A stretch of DNA of 7,646 nt, taken from contig DGUK01000020.1 in the NCBI GenBank assembly GCA_002394635.1, positions 1 to 7,646 on the forward strand, written 5' to 3'. A model generated the notes under the pieces. The model made no database searches. It saw only the letters and a list, made by a program, of their open reading frames with translations, and was not told the DNA's origin. Both the position numbers and the translations under genes were made by a program. Each line of letters starts with the position of its first letter. Position 1 is the stretch's first letter. The DNA comes from Faecalitalea sp. UBA4312. GTDB lineage: Bacteria > Bacillota_I > Bacilli_A > Erysipelotrichales > Erysipelotrichaceae. Of the stretch, positions 1 through 5,040 are shown piece after piece.

Positions 1-402
1 GATGACCGTCGCGATAGGCAGCAAAGAAGCTTTGAGTGTCTCTATAGACTCCTGTTCGATCAATTGCGCCCCGCTGGTTGCCACCATGACCGGATCCACC
101 ACAATGTTCCGGGCCTCATACTTATTCAATTGTTCGGCGATGACTTTGATCAATGCCGAGGAGGATACCATTCCGATCTTGATCGCATCCGGGAAAATAT
201 CCGTAAAAACCGCTTCTAGTTGTTCAGCGAGAAATGCTGGTGAACTTTCCATAATACCGAAGACACCGGTTGTATTCTGCGCTGTCAGTGCCGTAACGGC
301 ACTCATCGCATACACCCCGTTCATTGTCATCGTCTTGATATCGGCCTGAATGCCTGCCCCTCCACAGGAATCCGATCCTGCAATCGTCAATGCTTTTTTC
401 AT
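1..402 (-). CDS. thiD: Hydroxymethylpyrimidine / phosphomethylpyrimidine kinase ThiD (5' part, cut by window edge)
   Basis: ThiD is a cytoplasmic ribokinase-fold enzyme that phosphorylates 4-amino-5-hydroxymethyl-2-methylpyrimidine (HMP) to HMP-P and then HMP-PP, the pyrimidine substrate of ThiE. The reading frame from the ATG at 402-400 is open to the window edge and gives 134 residues, about half of the usual 260-270. It starts MKKALTIAGSDSCGGAGIQA, the hallmark N-terminal signature (AGSDS at 8-12, GGAGIQAD at 14-21). This is followed by SAVTALTAQNTTGV at 35-48 and a VVDPVMVATSGAQL segment near residue 110, all typical of the family. A good ribosome binding site (AAGGAG) lies 7 bases before the ATG. 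The gene is the last visible one of the thiM-thiE-HAD-thiD operon, 32 bases after the HAD stop codon. The C-terminal ATP-binding and catalytic part is outside the window, so it cannot be checked for intactness. Confidence 0.96.
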   Translation of the reverse strand, partial: MKKALTIAGSDSCGGAGIQADIKTMTMNGVYAMSAVTALTAQNTTGVFGIMESSPAFLAEQLEAVFTDIFPDAIKIGMVSSSALIKVIAEQLNKYEARNIVVDPVMVATSGAQLIEQESIETLKASLLPIATVI

Positions 403-434
403 TGTATATCTCCTTTTCACATCCGCTTTTTCTT

Positions 435-1082
435 TTAAATGTCCAATTCATCCAGCTGATGAATATACAGATCCGAAGCTTCTTTCAAACCCTTTTGATC
501 TGGTTCCCCTTTTGCATCGTATACGCCTACGGTATAAAAGCCCGCACCGGCTGCCGTTTTTAACGCATAGAGAGAATCCTCCAGGACCATGGTATGCGCC
601 GGGCTTGTCTTCATGAAAAGCGAAGCAGCATAATAAATCTGCGGGCAATCTTTTCCAGATCCTATTTCTGCATTGGTAAAGATGCGATCCAGATAACTCA
701 GTAGCCCATTTCTAGCCAAAGCTTTTTCAACATGGATCCGTGGGCTCGATGTGGCTGCCGTCATTTTGATCCCGCGCGCTTTGAAACGCTCCATCAGCTG
801 ACGGGCTCCTGGTTTTGCGTTTACTTCATAAAAATAGAAATCCCGCAATAGATCCCGTAGTCCTTCCATGACCTGTTCTTCGCTTTGATGCAGATGATAG
901 TGCTCCTTCAAATACGAAGCCCCCTGCTCCATGCTCATGGAAAACAAGATTTCAGATAACCCGGCCTTTGGACATATATCCAGACTTTGCAGGTAGCGTT
1001 CTCCCAGGTCTGTCCAGATTTCCATCGAATCCAACAATACCCCGTCTATATCGAAGATAGCCCCTTGTATATCCTTTTTCAT
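435..1082 (-). CDS. HAD-superfamily phosphatase in the thiamin operon (candidate thiamin monophosphate phosphatase)
   Basis: This 215-residue protein is a complete subfamily I haloacid dehalogenase-type phosphatase of the beta-phosphoglucomutase/phosphatase group. Motif I is FDIDGVLLDS (nucleophile D11, acid/base D13), motif II is the T111/S112 region in AATSS, motif III is K144 in GSGKDCPQIY, and motif IV is VLEDS with E168 and D169. The helical cap lies between about residues 18 and 90. There is no signal peptide, so it should act in the cytoplasm. Its ATG overlaps the thiE stop as ATGA (1079-1082), implying translational coupling, and GGTGA lies just upstream as a weak ribosome binding site. 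Sitting between thiE and thiD, it is probably a thiamin-pathway enzyme. HAD proteins are known to supply the TMP-to-thiamin phosphatase step in some bacteria and in plants. Dephosphorylation of HMP-P, a general house-cleaning role, or action on another sugar phosphate remain possible. The family call is near certain; the substrate is inference. Confidence 0.93.
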   Translation of the reverse strand: MKKDIQGAIFDIDGVLLDSMEIWTDLGERYLQSLDICPKAGLSEILFSMSMEQGASYLKEHYHLHQSEEQVMEGLRDLLRDFYFYEVNAKPGARQLMERFKARGIKMTAATSSPRIHVEKALARNGLLSYLDRIFTNAEIGSGKDCPQIYYAASLFMKTSPAHTMVLEDSLYALKTAAGAGFYTVGVYDAKGEPDQKGLKEASDLYIHQLDELDI

Positions 1083-1732
1083 TTTTTCACCATTTCTTTA
1101 GTAATGCTCTTTAACTCCACCGTCGCCTTTTGAATATCCTTCTGGGCATAGATGGCACTGATAATCGCAATCCCGCAGATCCCGCTGCCGGCAAGGCTCG
1201 GTGTATTCTCTTTTGTGATTCCTCCGATAGCTACCACCGGAATCGAAACAGCCTGGCAGATTGCTTTTAGGGTGTCGATCGATACAGTGGCTGCATCCTC
1301 TTTGGAGCCGGTCGGAAAAACAGCACCGACGCCAAGATAATCCGCCCCTTTTTGTTCCGCCTGTATCGCTTGTTCCACTGTTTCCGCCGAAACCCCCAGG
1401 ATCTTGTCCGGTCCGATCAAAGCCCGCACATTTCCTGCTTCCATATCATTTTGCCCCACATGGACACCATCGGCATCCATCCTCAGAGCAATCTCAACGT
1501 TGTCATTGATCACGAAAGGGACGCCGTATGCACGTGCCAGTTTCTGTAGCTGTACCGCTTCTTCATAGAAACGAGCCTCGTCCAGTTCTTTTTCTCGTAG
1601 CTGCAAAAAAGTCACTCCGCCTTCCAGGCTCTGTCGGACAACATCATATAAACTACGTCCCTCCAGCCAATGCCGATCTGTAACCGCATATAAAAGTAAA
1701 GCGTCTTTCAGATCCTTTTTATCGAATTTCAT
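1079..1732 (-). CDS. thiE: Thiamine-phosphate synthase (pyrophosphorylase) ThiE
   Basis: ThiE condenses HMP-PP with hydroxyethylthiazole phosphate, releasing pyrophosphate and forming thiamin monophosphate. The 217-residue product is a full-length TIM barrel of normal size. Signature elements appear in order: YAVTDR (15-20), QLREK (44-48) at the phosphate/pyrimidine site, INDN (75-78) with metal-binding D77, DGVHVGQ (88-94), GVSAET (113-118), the GAVFPTGSK loop (136-144), PVVAIGGI (165-172), and a C-terminal GIAIISAIY strand. The start at 1732 is supported by AAGGGG a few bases upstream (GGGGCAAGGT before ATG). It overlaps the end of thiM by 14 bases, and the TGA stop overlaps the HAD start as ATGA. 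The chain of overlaps indicates one polycistronic, coupled message under the upstream TPP riboswitch. I see no missing catalytic residues. Confidence 0.97.
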   Translation of the reverse strand: MKFDKKDLKDALLLYAVTDRHWLEGRSLYDVVRQSLEGGVTFLQLREKELDEARFYEEAVQLQKLARAYGVPFVINDNVEIALRMDADGVHVGQNDMEAGNVRALIGPDKILGVSAETVEQAIQAEQKGADYLGVGAVFPTGSKEDAATVSIDTLKAICQAVSIPVVAIGGITKENTPSLAGSGICGIAIISAIYAQKDIQKATVELKSITKEMVKK

Positions 1733-2540
1733 ACCTTGCCCCTTGATCTAACGTATCTTTGTCCATATTGTAAATAGCATCGATGATCCGGTTCCGGTAG
1801 GTGGAATTCCCCTCTCCGGGCTGCCTATGGCTCCAGCCGATTTCCCCGGCCAGTCCCATGGCACAAACCGCTGCAGCTGCTGCTTCCAGACGTGCATCCG
1901 GATTGGCCGCCAGAAACGCTGTCATCATACCGGACAGCTGACATCCAGTTCCAGTGATCCTTCCCATTTCGGCCCGGCCATTTCGGATCACAAAACAACG
2001 TTCGGCATCTGCCACCAGATCAATAGCGCCGGTAATTGCGATGATCGAATCCCATTTAGCTGACAATGCTTTCACAAAACGAACCGATGCCTCCAATGTA
2101 TCTTCACTGATCGCATCGGCAACATCCGCATCTACGCCTTTTGTGGTGCCGCTGCCCACAGCCAGTGTCTTGATTTCACTGATATTGCCACGGATGGCTG
2201 TAAAACGGATTGCCTCCATTAACCGGACAGCCGTATCCGTTCGCAAATGACTGGCTCCGGCTCCCACCGGATCCAACAAAACCACATGGTTTAGCGCATT
2301 GGCTTTCCGGCCGGCACGAAACATGGCTTCAATGGAACGCTTATGCAAGGTGCCAATATTGATATTCAATCCACTGCAGATAGAAGTGATATCTTCAACA
2401 TCTTCCGGTTCATCCGACATGATCGGACTGCCTCCACACGCCAATATGACATTAGCTACATCATTGACTGTCATATAGTTTGTGATGTTATGTACCAACG
2501 GCACATTCTTTCTGACATTTTCCAAATAAGCACCTAACAT
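1719..2540 (-). CDS. thiM: Hydroxyethylthiazole kinase ThiM
   Basis: ThiM phosphorylates 4-methyl-5-(2-hydroxyethyl)thiazole for salvage and delivers it to ThiE. The 273-residue product shows the family pattern: PLVHNITNYMTVNDVAN (14-30), ACGGSPIMSDEPEDVEDI (34-51), VVLLDPVGAGAS (86-97), RGNISEI (117-123), GAIDLVAD (171-178), and the GTGC motif at 197-200 with the catalytic cysteine C200. I chose the ATG at 2540 because AAGGAGGG lies six bases upstream. An ATG 14 codons further up (2582) falls inside the attenuator hairpin and has no ribosome binding site. This is the first gene after the TPP riboswitch, so its transcription should fall when TPP is plentiful. It ends with TAA at 1719-1721, inside the first codons of thiE. 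Confidence 0.97.
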   Translation of the reverse strand: MLGAYLENVRKNVPLVHNITNYMTVNDVANVILACGGSPIMSDEPEDVEDITSICSGLNINIGTLHKRSIEAMFRAGRKANALNHVVLLDPVGAGASHLRTDTAVRLMEAIRFTAIRGNISEIKTLAVGSGTTKGVDADVADAISEDTLEASVRFVKALSAKWDSIIAITGAIDLVADAERCFVIRNGRAEMGRITGTGCQLSGMMTAFLAANPDARLEAAAAAVCAMGLAGEIGWSHRQPGEGNSTYRNRIIDAIYNMDKDTLDQGARYEIR

Positions 2541-2551
2541 TTTAGCCCTCC

Positions 2552-2588
2552 TTAAAAATAAAACAGATATACCTATAGGCATATCTGT
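2552..2588 (-). terminator. Intrinsic terminator (attenuator) of the TPP riboswitch
   Basis: Read on the minus strand, ACAGATATGCC and GGTATATCTGT form an 11-bp stem (one G-U pair) around a TATA loop at 2563-2588. TTTTATTTTT follows directly. It lies between the TPP aptamer and the thiM ribosome binding site, where an expression platform belongs. This points to transcriptional rather than translational control, since the AAGGAGGG site itself lies outside the hairpin. Confidence 0.88.
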
Positions 2589-2611
2589 ACTTTTTCGTTA
2601 TAAAACGATCT

Positions 2612-2694
2612 ATATCCCTACGTTGGCATTATCCAAATCAGGTTATGGGTCCGGAATCCGATCCGTTCTCAGCAAGCGTATGCAAGCTCCCCTG
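2612..2694 (-). promoter_or_regulatory. TPP riboswitch aptamer (THI element) in the thiM leader
   Basis: On the minus strand the conserved THI-box elements appear in order and at normal spacing. GGGG is at 2692-2689, GCTGAGA at 2673-2667 is the pyrimidine-sensing junction, ACCC is at 2650-2647, AACCTGATTTGGATAATGCC is at 2643-2624, and AACGTAGGGAT is at 2624-2614. The P5 stem (TTGG/CCAA) and P2 (GGG/CCC) are visible. A CGGA...TCCG hairpin (2665-2652) sits in the usual variable insertion. P3 is short and carries apparent U-U mismatches. P1 is not obvious next to GGGAT; a possible AAAAC/GTTTT pairing (2698-2694 with 2606-2602) would close it. Binding TPP should favour the downstream terminator and silence thiM-thiE-HAD-thiD. 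Confidence 0.97.
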
Positions 2695-2700
2695 TTTTCT

Positions 2701-2728
2701 CTTATACAATACACTTCTCATATACCAA
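2701..2728 (-). promoter_or_regulatory. Predicted sigma-A promoter of the thiamin operon
   Basis: TTGGTA (2728-2723) and TATAAG (2706-2701) are separated by 16 bases, and an A-rich stretch precedes the -35 box. The predicted start near 2694 is at the very beginning of the riboswitch aptamer. The -35 matches consensus at 4 of 6 bases and the -10 at 5 of 6. The close fit to the aptamer leaves little room for P1, so the true start may be a few bases earlier. Confidence 0.55.
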
Positions 2729-2840
2729 TTTCAATCTTTTTCAGTTTATGACATGAATATTGTCAATTTACAAGATATAGTATCTATGTATTCAAAAAGA
2801 ATTGTTCAATGTTCTATTTTTTTCATTTTTTTCCTTTCAG
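2729..2840. other. AT-rich intergenic spacer
   Basis: This spacer separates the DUF2185/Imm33-like gene terminator from the thiamin promoter. It contains runs of T on the plus strand near 2815-2835 and a near-palindrome, TTGTCAATTTACAA, at 2760-2773. A perfect TTGACA occurs on the minus strand at 2766-2761 but has no -10 box at a workable distance. I see no ribosome binding site plus open frame that would support a small gene. Confidence 0.6.
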
Positions 2841-2870
2841 TAAAAGAGAAGTCCCGGGACTTCTCTTTTA
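2841..2870 (-). terminator. Perfect 30-bp palindromic terminator after the DUF2185/Imm33-like gene
   Basis: TAAAAGAGAAGTCCC is followed immediately by its exact reverse complement. In RNA the AGAGAAGTC arms would pair around a CCGG loop, with AAAA before and TTTT after, so it can work as an intrinsic terminator in either direction. On the minus strand the T run is only four bases and is followed by ACTGAAAGG. On the plus strand a longer pyrimidine-rich tract follows, but no plus-strand gene is present to use it. The TAA stop of the DUF2185 gene (2868-2870) is the first codon of the palindrome. Confidence 0.85.
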
Positions 2871-3251
2871 CTTTCTTTTCTGTTTTTCCATATAGATCGG
2901 CATTTTGCCATCATCCATCACAAAGGTTCCATCCTCTGTCCGGATCAAAGCCGAACCGACCGGCATATGTAAATAGTCGATAATATCCGGATCATAGTTA
3001 CAGACCGTGTTCAAAGAAAAGATATGATGATGACTGACATCGCTCATATACTTTTTATCCTCATCTCCCTTTAAGAACATCCAGCCACTATCCGGCACAT
3101 TTTCTCTCGGAATATCCCTTACCATATAACCGACCTTCCAGCCTTCCTTGGTGATACGGTCGGATACAATACATCCTTCTCCGTTGGGTTCATCCCATTG
3201 AATTTTTTCTTCGATTTCAATTTCTATAAATCCGTTTTTATTTCTTTTCAT
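2868..3251 (-). CDS. DUF2185 / Imm33-like small protein
   Basis: This 127-residue soluble protein resembles the DUF2185 family (also described as immunity protein Imm33). The core includes CIVSDRITKEGWKVGYMVR (27-45), DSGWMFLKGDEDKKYM (54-69), and HIFSLNTVCNYDPDIIDYL (76-94) followed by PVGSALIR. The spaced SGW..F.GDED and SLNT..NYDP..I.YL..PVGSA pattern is what I recognise from the family. Its biochemical role is not established; the immunity label comes from family-level associations with polymorphic toxins. I chose the ATG at 3251, which forms an ATGA overlap with the stop of the upstream membrane protein gene. The open frame continues upstream, but that part only mirrors the membrane gene. 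The ribosome binding site is weak (GGAG 11 bases away), consistent with translational coupling. No toxin gene is adjacent. The C-terminus is basic (EKQKRK). Confidence 0.85.
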   Translation of the reverse strand: MKRNKNGFIEIEIEEKIQWDEPNGEGCIVSDRITKEGWKVGYMVRDIPRENVPDSGWMFLKGDEDKKYMSDVSHHHIFSLNTVCNYDPDIIDYLHMPVGSALIRTEDGTFVMDDGKMPIYMEKQKRK

Positions 3252-3898
3252 TGTCTTTCGTACTCCAACTGTGCTTTTCTCGACATTGGTTTTAAACAGA
3301 GTGTGTTGAAACATGCCACACATCGCCCAACCCCGATCATACATAATATTGTTCCTAATCCGATTCCTTTTACATGACCGGTCCATAGAATACCCATGAT
3401 GACCGAGCACACGCAACAGAATATATCAAATCCGTTCTTGACAAAACCGATACTTTTTCCTGTCGCATCCGATAATGTCTGAACGATGCCATCGCCCGGA
3501 TTGGCAACGATCCGCATATCCAGTGACATGGCAGCTCCGATCCCGGTACATAGAATGGCAAACAGCAGCATCCACACATTCCCCGAAGATTGCGGGATCC
3601 AAAGTGAAAACACATGCATGATCCGGGTAAACAATATACTGACCGGAATCTGTAATACATCATTGAGGACCATTTCTTTCCGGTTTCGATGGACTATGAT
3701 CTCAAACACGACAATGCACAGATACCATAGACAGGTAATATCAGCAAAACAAATCCCGGTTATTTGCGAGATTGTATAGGATACCGATAAGATCGGAGAG
3801 ATCCCCAGACCGGACCGGCTGTTTAAGATCAGGCCAAAAGCCAGAATGACTAGACCTGTAGAATAGAAGAACCATCGCCAACTGTTTATTTTGCTCAT
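3248..3898 (-). CDS. YczE/YyaS/YitT-like (DUF6198-type) integral membrane protein
   Basis: The 216-residue product is strongly hydrophobic, with about five or six membrane segments (roughly 8-27, 50-69, 78-97, 107-126, 153-174, 178-200). It has two family-typical loops: NSRSGLGISPILSVSYTIS at 26-44 and DMRIVANPGDGIVQTLSDAT at 127-146, followed by GKSIGFVKNGFDI. The glycine/proline-rich LGISP and ANPGDG signatures place it with YczE/YitT-like proteins, whose transported substrate or function is unknown. The start at 3898 is forced: an in-frame TGA lies two codons upstream and there is no nearby alternative. No Shine-Dalgarno site precedes it. Instead a perfect TATAAT lies seven bases before the ATG, suggesting a leaderless message. 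It overlaps the DUF2185-like gene by ATGA, so the two probably work or are regulated together. C-terminal residues 193-204 are cysteine-containing and followed by a basic tail. Confidence 0.87.
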   Translation of the reverse strand: MSKINSWRWFFYSTGLVILAFGLILNSRSGLGISPILSVSYTISQITGICFADITCLWYLCIVVFEIIVHRNRKEMVLNDVLQIPVSILFTRIMHVFSLWIPQSSGNVWMLLFAILCTGIGAAMSLDMRIVANPGDGIVQTLSDATGKSIGFVKNGFDIFCCVCSVIMGILWTGHVKGIGLGTILCMIGVGRCVACFNTLCLKPMSRKAQLEYERQ

Positions 3899-3905
3899 GC
3901 ATCAT

Positions 3906-3911
3906 ATTATA
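3906..3911 (-). promoter_or_regulatory. Candidate -10 box (TATAAT) of the DUF6198-Imm33-like unit
   Basis: A consensus TATAAT at 3911-3906 ends seven bases before the ATG at 3898, so transcription would begin at or next to the A of the start codon. The -35 region at proper spacing (about 3934-3929, GTGTAT) is poor and falls within the hairpin that ends the CorA gene. Support is therefore the -10 box, the absence of a ribosome binding site, and the position right after a terminator. Confidence 0.45.
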
Positions 3912-3912
3912 C

Positions 3913-3940
3913 AAAAAAATGGATCCGAATACACGGATTC
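3913..3940 (-). terminator. Weak intrinsic terminator after the CorA-family gene
   Basis: On the minus strand ATCCG (3938-3934) pairs with CGGAT (3927-3923) around a six-base loop. One extra G-C pair lies beyond a mismatch, then A and seven T residues follow (3919-3913). The stem begins at the last bases of the stop codon. The stem is short, so read-through into the downstream pair is possible. Confidence 0.6.
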
Positions 3941-4850
3941 ATAATAATTTCTTTTTCTTAAAGAACCAAAGGCTTCCTGCTATGATCAATATACAAAGTA
4001 CAATGATCACCAGATAGGAATATTTATAAGCCAGCTCCGGCATATAACGAAAGTTCATACCGTACCATCCGGTAACCAGCGTCAGCGGCAAAAAGATCGT
4101 CGTAACGATCGTCAGGTAATTCATGTTGTTGTTTTGCTGCATATCGAGCTGCGACTGATACAGATCACGGATCTGCGAAGTGTGGTCCCGTAAGGAGCTG
4201 ACCAGATTCTGGCGACGATCGACTCTTTCCTCAAACAGTTGAAAGTAACGAAGATTGCTTTCATCAAAGATCTCATTTTCGTTTTCTTCCAGTTTCTCAC
4301 CAAAATCAAACAACTGTTCATAATGCATCCAGAATGTACGAAGCTCATTTCGTATATGTGTCAATGCCGGCATCACATCATCAAATTCTCCGGCCAGGAT
4401 ATGCCGTTCGATCAGCTCCATATCATCCGCATAGGCTTCCAGGATCATCAGGTCATCTTCGATGATATTCTCTAAAAAATCATAGACAAAACGTTCCAAA
4501 GATGGCTTCATCCGTTGTCTTTTACGACGGATATCTTCCAATACCGGCATTACAGTATCTTCATCGTCGATAAACAGGATCCCTCGTTTATCCATCACAA
4601 AAGCACATTTCATAATTTCTTCATCCATGCGGGAATGATCTGGTATATACAACGTACCGGACAGATTGGTCAGATTCACTTCCAGCTTGCTGTTATGGAT
4701 CTGTCGCATATCCAGGTCATTTTCAAAGTCAAATCCATAATGATTTGCGTGATACTCTTCTGAAGTCAATACCCCCACAAAAGGGATCTTCAAATTTAAA
4801 CATGTCTCATAATCGGCAATTTCCAATGCCTGGCTGATCTGATAAAACAT
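3939..4850 (-). CDS. CorA-family Mg2+/divalent cation transporter
   Basis: This 303-residue protein has the CorA (2-TM-GxN) layout. A cytoplasmic N-terminal alpha/beta domain spans about residues 1-115, and a long charged helical stalk about 116-243 (for example LERFVYDFLENIIEDDLMIL and the EERVDRRQNLVSSLRD stretch). Two C-terminal membrane helices follow, at about 244-263 and 279-297. The signature GMN is at 264-266 in VTGWYGMNF, followed by MPEL in the outer loop, and the protein ends in a cytoplasmic lysine cluster (KKKKLL). Members form pentamers that admit Mg2+, Co2+ or Ni2+, and some export metals, so ion and direction cannot be told from sequence. Length is close to typical for the family. 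The ATG at 4850 is preceded by GGGAGG at good spacing and by its own promoter. It stands as a single transcription unit between prfB and the membrane protein gene. Confidence 0.95.
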   Translation of the reverse strand: MFYQISQALEIADYETCLNLKIPFVGVLTSEEYHANHYGFDFENDLDMRQIHNSKLEVNLTNLSGTLYIPDHSRMDEEIMKCAFVMDKRGILFIDDEDTVMPVLEDIRRKRQRMKPSLERFVYDFLENIIEDDLMILEAYADDMELIERHILAGEFDDVMPALTHIRNELRTFWMHYEQLFDFGEKLEENENEIFDESNLRYFQLFEERVDRRQNLVSSLRDHTSQIRDLYQSQLDMQQNNNMNYLTIVTTIFLPLTLVTGWYGMNFRYMPELAYKYSYLVIIVLCILIIAGSLWFFKKKKLL

Positions 4851-4876
4851 ACGTCCATCCTCCCGTTACCAACTAT

Positions 4877-4905
4877 ATTATATTTTTTTCATAAATTTTA
4901 CACAA
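4877..4905 (-). promoter_or_regulatory. Predicted sigma-A promoter of the CorA-family gene
   Basis: TTGTGT (4905-4900) and a perfect TATAAT (4882-4877) are separated by 17 bases, with an A-run in the spacer. A start near 4870 would leave a leader of about 20 bases carrying the GGGAGG ribosome binding site. The -35 box matches consensus at only three positions (TTG). Confidence 0.65.
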
Positions 4906-5008
4906 TCACTCTTTCCTGAAAGAAAAGCCATATTCCTGGAAACTTCTTTATATTACTGCTTTGATCCACATCCCTTTTGACAAGCCGCAGGACTCTTTTC
5001 GGTACATG
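4906..5008. other. Short intergenic spacer between the prfB terminator and the corA promoter
   Basis: I see no gene here. A minus-strand TTGTCA near 4983 and a TAATATAAA stretch near 4950 are too far apart to form a normal promoter. A small CTTTC-CT-GAAAG dyad at 4911-4922 lies just upstream of the corA -35 box. Confidence 0.5.
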
Positions 5009-5040
5009 AAAAAAGCCAAACTCATTCAATTTGGCTTTTT
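5009..5040 (-). terminator. Intrinsic terminator of the secA-prfB unit
   Basis: On the minus strand AAAAAGCCAAA (5040-5030) pairs with TTTGGCTTTTT (5020-5010) around a nine-base loop, ending in a six-base T run at 5014-5009. The TGA stop of prfB (5024-5022) lies inside the loop, so the terminator overlaps the last codons of the gene. Confidence 0.9.

Noticed and set aside
2..349. Plus-strand open frames such as 2-349, 1954-2250, 3486-3779 and 5710-6075
   Set aside because: They lie antisense to well-supported genes, lack ribosome binding sites and show low-complexity, family-less translations typical of shadows.
2541..2582. Fourteen-codon N-terminal extension of thiM starting at an ATG at 2582
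   Set aside because: It lies inside the riboswitch terminator hairpin, lacks a ribosome binding site, and matches nothing in ThiM. The ATG at 2540 has a strong AAGGAGGG.
2761..2766. Perfect TTGACA on the minus strand as the thi operon -35 box
   Set aside because: No acceptable -10 hexamer is found 15-19 bases downstream. The closest, CATAAA, is only 10 bases away.
3252..3416. 55-residue N-terminal extension of the DUF2185-like protein
   Set aside because: It is the opposite-frame shadow of the membrane protein gene. Family homology begins after the ATG at 3251, which has the ATGA coupling arrangement.
3939..4850. A metal-sensing riboswitch upstream of the CorA-family gene
   Set aside because: The predicted leader is only about 20 bases and the full spacer is 171 bases with a promoter and a terminator in it, leaving no room for a ykoK- or mgtA-type element.
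4911..4951. Repeated TTCCTG and CTTTC/GAAAG sequences upstream of corA as a regulatory repeat
   Set aside because: The units are very short and not consistently spaced; chance occurrence is likely.
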